A stretch of DNA of 64,000 nucleotides from Ichthyophonus hoferi (Eukaryota; Opisthokonta; Ichthyosporea; Ichthyophonida; Ichthyophonidae): positions 149,164-213,163 of the forward strand of contig NAOQ01000049.1 of the NCBI GenBank assembly GCA_002751075.1. The letters are read 5' to 3'. Below, in pieces: positions 61,147 through 64,000 of the stretch. Below the pieces are notes generated by a model. It was not told the origin of the DNA and made no database searches. It was given only the letters and a program-made list of their open reading frames with translations. Each line of letters begins with the position of its first letter. Position 1 is the stretch's first letter. The translations under genes and the position numbers were made by a program.

Positions 61147-63369
61147 TAAAATAAAGACACAATAAATTTTAAAGAAGTATCTTCTGTCTGAGGCTTTGTA
61201 GAAAGAAGATTCTATAATTGTTAAATGAAGCAAATGATGAGGAATTAAGAACAAATCCAGATATTTCACCAGTTATAAAGCCTTTTTAGAGTGCTTTAAG
61301 TGAAAACTAGTGAAAGGAATATTGATCAATATATTTTGAGGCTTACGATGTGTAGAAGAAGAACCTTTCTTAATACTAATGCTTAAGTCTAGAAAAACTC
61401 CTGCTAACATAGGAGTTTTTCTAGACTTAAGCATTAATATTAGGAAAGGTAAATATTCTTTTTTTATGTAACCTTTACTCTAGAACCCCTAGGCACAGTA
61501 AAACCTTAGTTAAATCTGGACTATGATTCTTTTCATCAATTACATATTGAGGAGATTCTTGCACAAGATATAATAGGTTTTTATTGGATGATAAGATAGC
61601 TGATCAAGTAAATTATTAAAAGTTGGATACAACCTTCAGCAAGATTACAAGTAAAAAGATCTATAAGCATTCAGAGAGCAACTTATTTATAACTTTAATT
61701 GACATCCACAGTAATGTTAAATTTGGAGCATAATAAATATGCTACTTTTATATACTCTAAATCAAATCTAACATATCATATGACGTTCTGATATTAAGTC
61801 TTTTTTAAGTTTACAGTCCATTTAGCTAGTCCATGTCAATAAAAACATTTATACCACACTCGCGTCCTCTGTTGTATTTTGTATGATTTTAAAAAAATCC
61901 AGCTTCTATGCAGAGCTTGCTACCTGTCTCTACAAGCCTAGATAACATCTGTGCTATTTTTCACTATAATAAAGCAAACCTTGTAATATCACCCTAAAAA
62001 GCAATATTATATCAAACCACCGTGGTGTTTTTTATCACGTTCTTGTTACAGAAAGATGTCGTTTTTCTCTTGGTAAAGGCTATGTAATTTTTACGTAAAT
62101 TAGCATATTAATATATATATGTATACTCTTATAATCTAGTGTGCGTTTTGTTCTACATATTTATTTTGTTTATTTTTGAAACAGCTTGCTAATACTAAAT
62201 ATTTTATATCGTCTGGTAATTTTTGGAAAACACGCGACCTTTTCTTTGTCAAACTCGTCCTCTCAAGCACGCTTTTTAAAGTTAAATGCATATATACAGC
62301 TATTATTTATGACAGTTTAAAAATGGAAGGTTGCATAGTTATACAGGTAAAAATATAAGCATATTATAGGTGATTTACACTTATTTTAATATAGTCTATC
62401 GGCATGCTCTAGCTGGCAGTTCTGTCTCTGATATACCTTGAATCTATACTGTCTTTTTATATTACGATTGGCTGGCTTTAAGTCCCTTTCCAATCATGTA
62501 TTCTTTCTAGACCTTACATGTTAATATATGTACCTACATTCACTTTCAAAAGGATTCCAGACTACTTATTAATTATAGCAAACTATAAGCAGAACAACTG
62601 ACAGTTGGGTTGATTCTATTTCATGAATAGAATAACAATAGCTATAGCCTCTGAGTCTTATTGCCATCAGAGCATTATCCATAAAGGACTGATGTAGTTT
62701 TTATTCATAAAAAAATACATTGTGTATAATATAAAGTATGTCCAAAATATCCTTGAAAAAGGGTAAAGTTGCAAACTGAATGAATCGGCACCTATAAAAA
62801 AAATAACAAATGTATTTTTACATACATGGCTATTCATTGATCATTTGAGGGAAACAAATCAAAAAAAAAAAAAAAACCAACTCTGAGACTTTATTTTAAT
62901 GCACTGCTATTGGAACTATAAGCCAAGATTAGACTCTCAGACTTGCAAAAGCCAGGACCCTGACCCTGTAGATATATTGTAGACCTCAGATGAAATTGAA
63001 ATGTATCCACAGGCGAGAGCCCTGACGTCATAGATTGTCTAAGGCACCATTTAAAAAAATGAATAGTTAGTTGTTTGTCAAATAGATTCTAGTGCGATAT
63101 AGGTCGACTGACCTAAAATACCATATTAGGGTTAATCATTACCTTATATGGTAGCTCAAGTTGAGGCTGCCATTGCACTTGCTCTGGTTTGGCTCAATTA
63201 AGGGGGATCTTGCTGGCATACCCATAAAATTTAACGTCTTTTGGCATGATTCTTGAAAAAAAAATCAATTAATTAAAATATTCCGCAATTAGCCTAAAAA
63301 TATTTTTAGAAAGTTACTTTAAGTATTAAATGATGTGACTCAATCGTGATTAAACTCGATTTCTAACTG
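61147..63369. other. AT-rich stretch without a supported gene
   Basis: Contains the hairpin at 61364-61449, several A- and T-runs (for example 62862-62877) and scattered short open frames on both strands without recognisable protein. It may be intron of the minus-strand gene whose last exon lies at 60918-61146. Confidence 0.4.
61364..61449. repeat. Near-perfect hairpin, 39-bp arms, 8-nt loop
   Basis: Left arm 61364-61402, loop GCTAACAT (61403-61410), right arm 61411-61449; the arms differ at two positions, which as transitions can be G-U pairs in one RNA strand. The arm core is GCTTAAGTCTAGAAAAACTC. The size and shape resemble either a small foldback/MITE-like element or a microRNA-type precursor. 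Confidence 0.85.
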
Positions 63370-63960
63370 CTAATTTTTATGGAGGTCTATTAGCCGCCCC
63401 CGAAAGGCAACTAAATATGGCGAAAGAAAAATAATAAACAATAACATAGTTTTATTTCTATCACTATCAAGAATGTAGGTTACGTAGAATCTTGATAAAT
63501 AACGTAAATCACTAAGATGACGACATGTGCTACCAGTGTCCCAGGTCATGGCCATTTGTTCTGTATCCGGTGGGACAGGCAATAAAGATGTATTGTAATA
63601 TTTAATAAATATTACTAAATATTTATGTTGGAGGTTGTAATTGTGACAAATGTTGAATTATATGATTTGAAAATACAGTCTGATTTTCTGGTGTTGTCTT
63701 CGCCAAATTCTACATTTGGTCACTGGGATGGATCGTTTCTAAGGTGATTTTTGTCAAATGTAATTTGTTAATCGATGGAGTAAGTTTGTTGCTTAGGCTC
63801 TCTGATCGATACATCAGGACTATTACTAGTAAAATTTGTTTGCTCACCGTTCTCGGCACTGCGAATATTTTGGTTGTTAAATCAACCTCTACTTCTTCTA
63901 CTACCTAATCCTCGCTGACCACCTCAGCCACTGCGACCAACTCTTGCGTTATATCCCAAT
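63370..63960 (-). mobile_element. Possible retroelement fossil (protease-like trace), broken
   Basis: On the minus strand an Arg/Gly-rich stretch is followed by a fragment with a DTGS-type aspartic protease signature (MTWDTGSTCRHLSDLRY). This order resembles the gag-to-protease part of an LTR retrotransposon, perhaps Copia-like. It is broken by several interruptions and no terminal repeats are seen; the element, if real, continues past the window end or has decayed. The call is weak; a chance match remains possible. Confidence 0.22.
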
Positions 63961-64000
63961 TATTACGATTAACACTACTTTCGCTGTTTAAAATACGTGT

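Noticed and set aside
1-64000. tRNA, rRNA, CRISPR array or prokaryotic mobile system
   Set aside because: No cloverleaf-type match, no regular direct-repeat/spacer array and no bacterial gene cluster was seen on either strand; the window is intron-containing eukaryotic DNA.

Overview
The window is nuclear DNA of an intron-rich eukaryote, most likely an animal. Genes are split into many short exons with GT-AG introns, and the proteins read in the standard code match the animal forms of conserved families. The base composition is AT-rich, introns carry many simple repeats, and there are two runs of N. A non-bilaterian animal such as a sponge would fit, but that is inference; nothing here fixes the species.

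Layout. (1) 47-4071, plus strand: the 3' half of a DEAD-box RNA helicase gene, DDX51 (yeast Dbp6 group), from motif II to the stop. (2) 4072-5753: convergent 3' ends and AT-rich spacer. (3) 5754-11229, minus strand: a small multi-exon gene for a coiled-coil protein that I do not recognise. (4) 11230-11870: about 640 bp between two head-to-head start codons, probably a shared promoter region. (5) 11871-59654, plus strand: one very large gene, BLTP1 (KIAA1109 / tweek), coding for a bridge-like lipid transfer protein. About 88 exons can be placed, roughly 12.2 kb of coding sequence or 4,000 residues, from the N-terminal membrane anchor to the conserved C-terminal motif. It accounts for three quarters of the window. 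(6) 59655-64000: AT-rich DNA with a last exon of an unrecognised minus-strand gene, a near-perfect 39-bp-arm hairpin, and a weak trace of a retroelement.

The genes are housekeeping functions with no evident joint pathway: ribosome biogenesis (DDX51), an unknown coiled-coil role, and inter-membrane lipid transport (BLTP1). I found no operon, CRISPR array, prokaryotic system or clearly new machinery. The most unusual structure is a pair of ~290-bp inverted repeats in two neighbouring BLTP1 introns that place one conserved exon (58708-58813) in the loop. Other points of note are a probably false assembly gap inside an exon, a small VirK-like reading frame inside a BLTP1 intron, a second long inverted repeat near 30.5 kb, a GC-AG intron, a 25-nt micro-exon, and a possible internal duplication in BLTP1.

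Exon limits were read by eye from splice signals, phase continuity and remembered family sequence. A few joins do not balance in phase and are listed as open.
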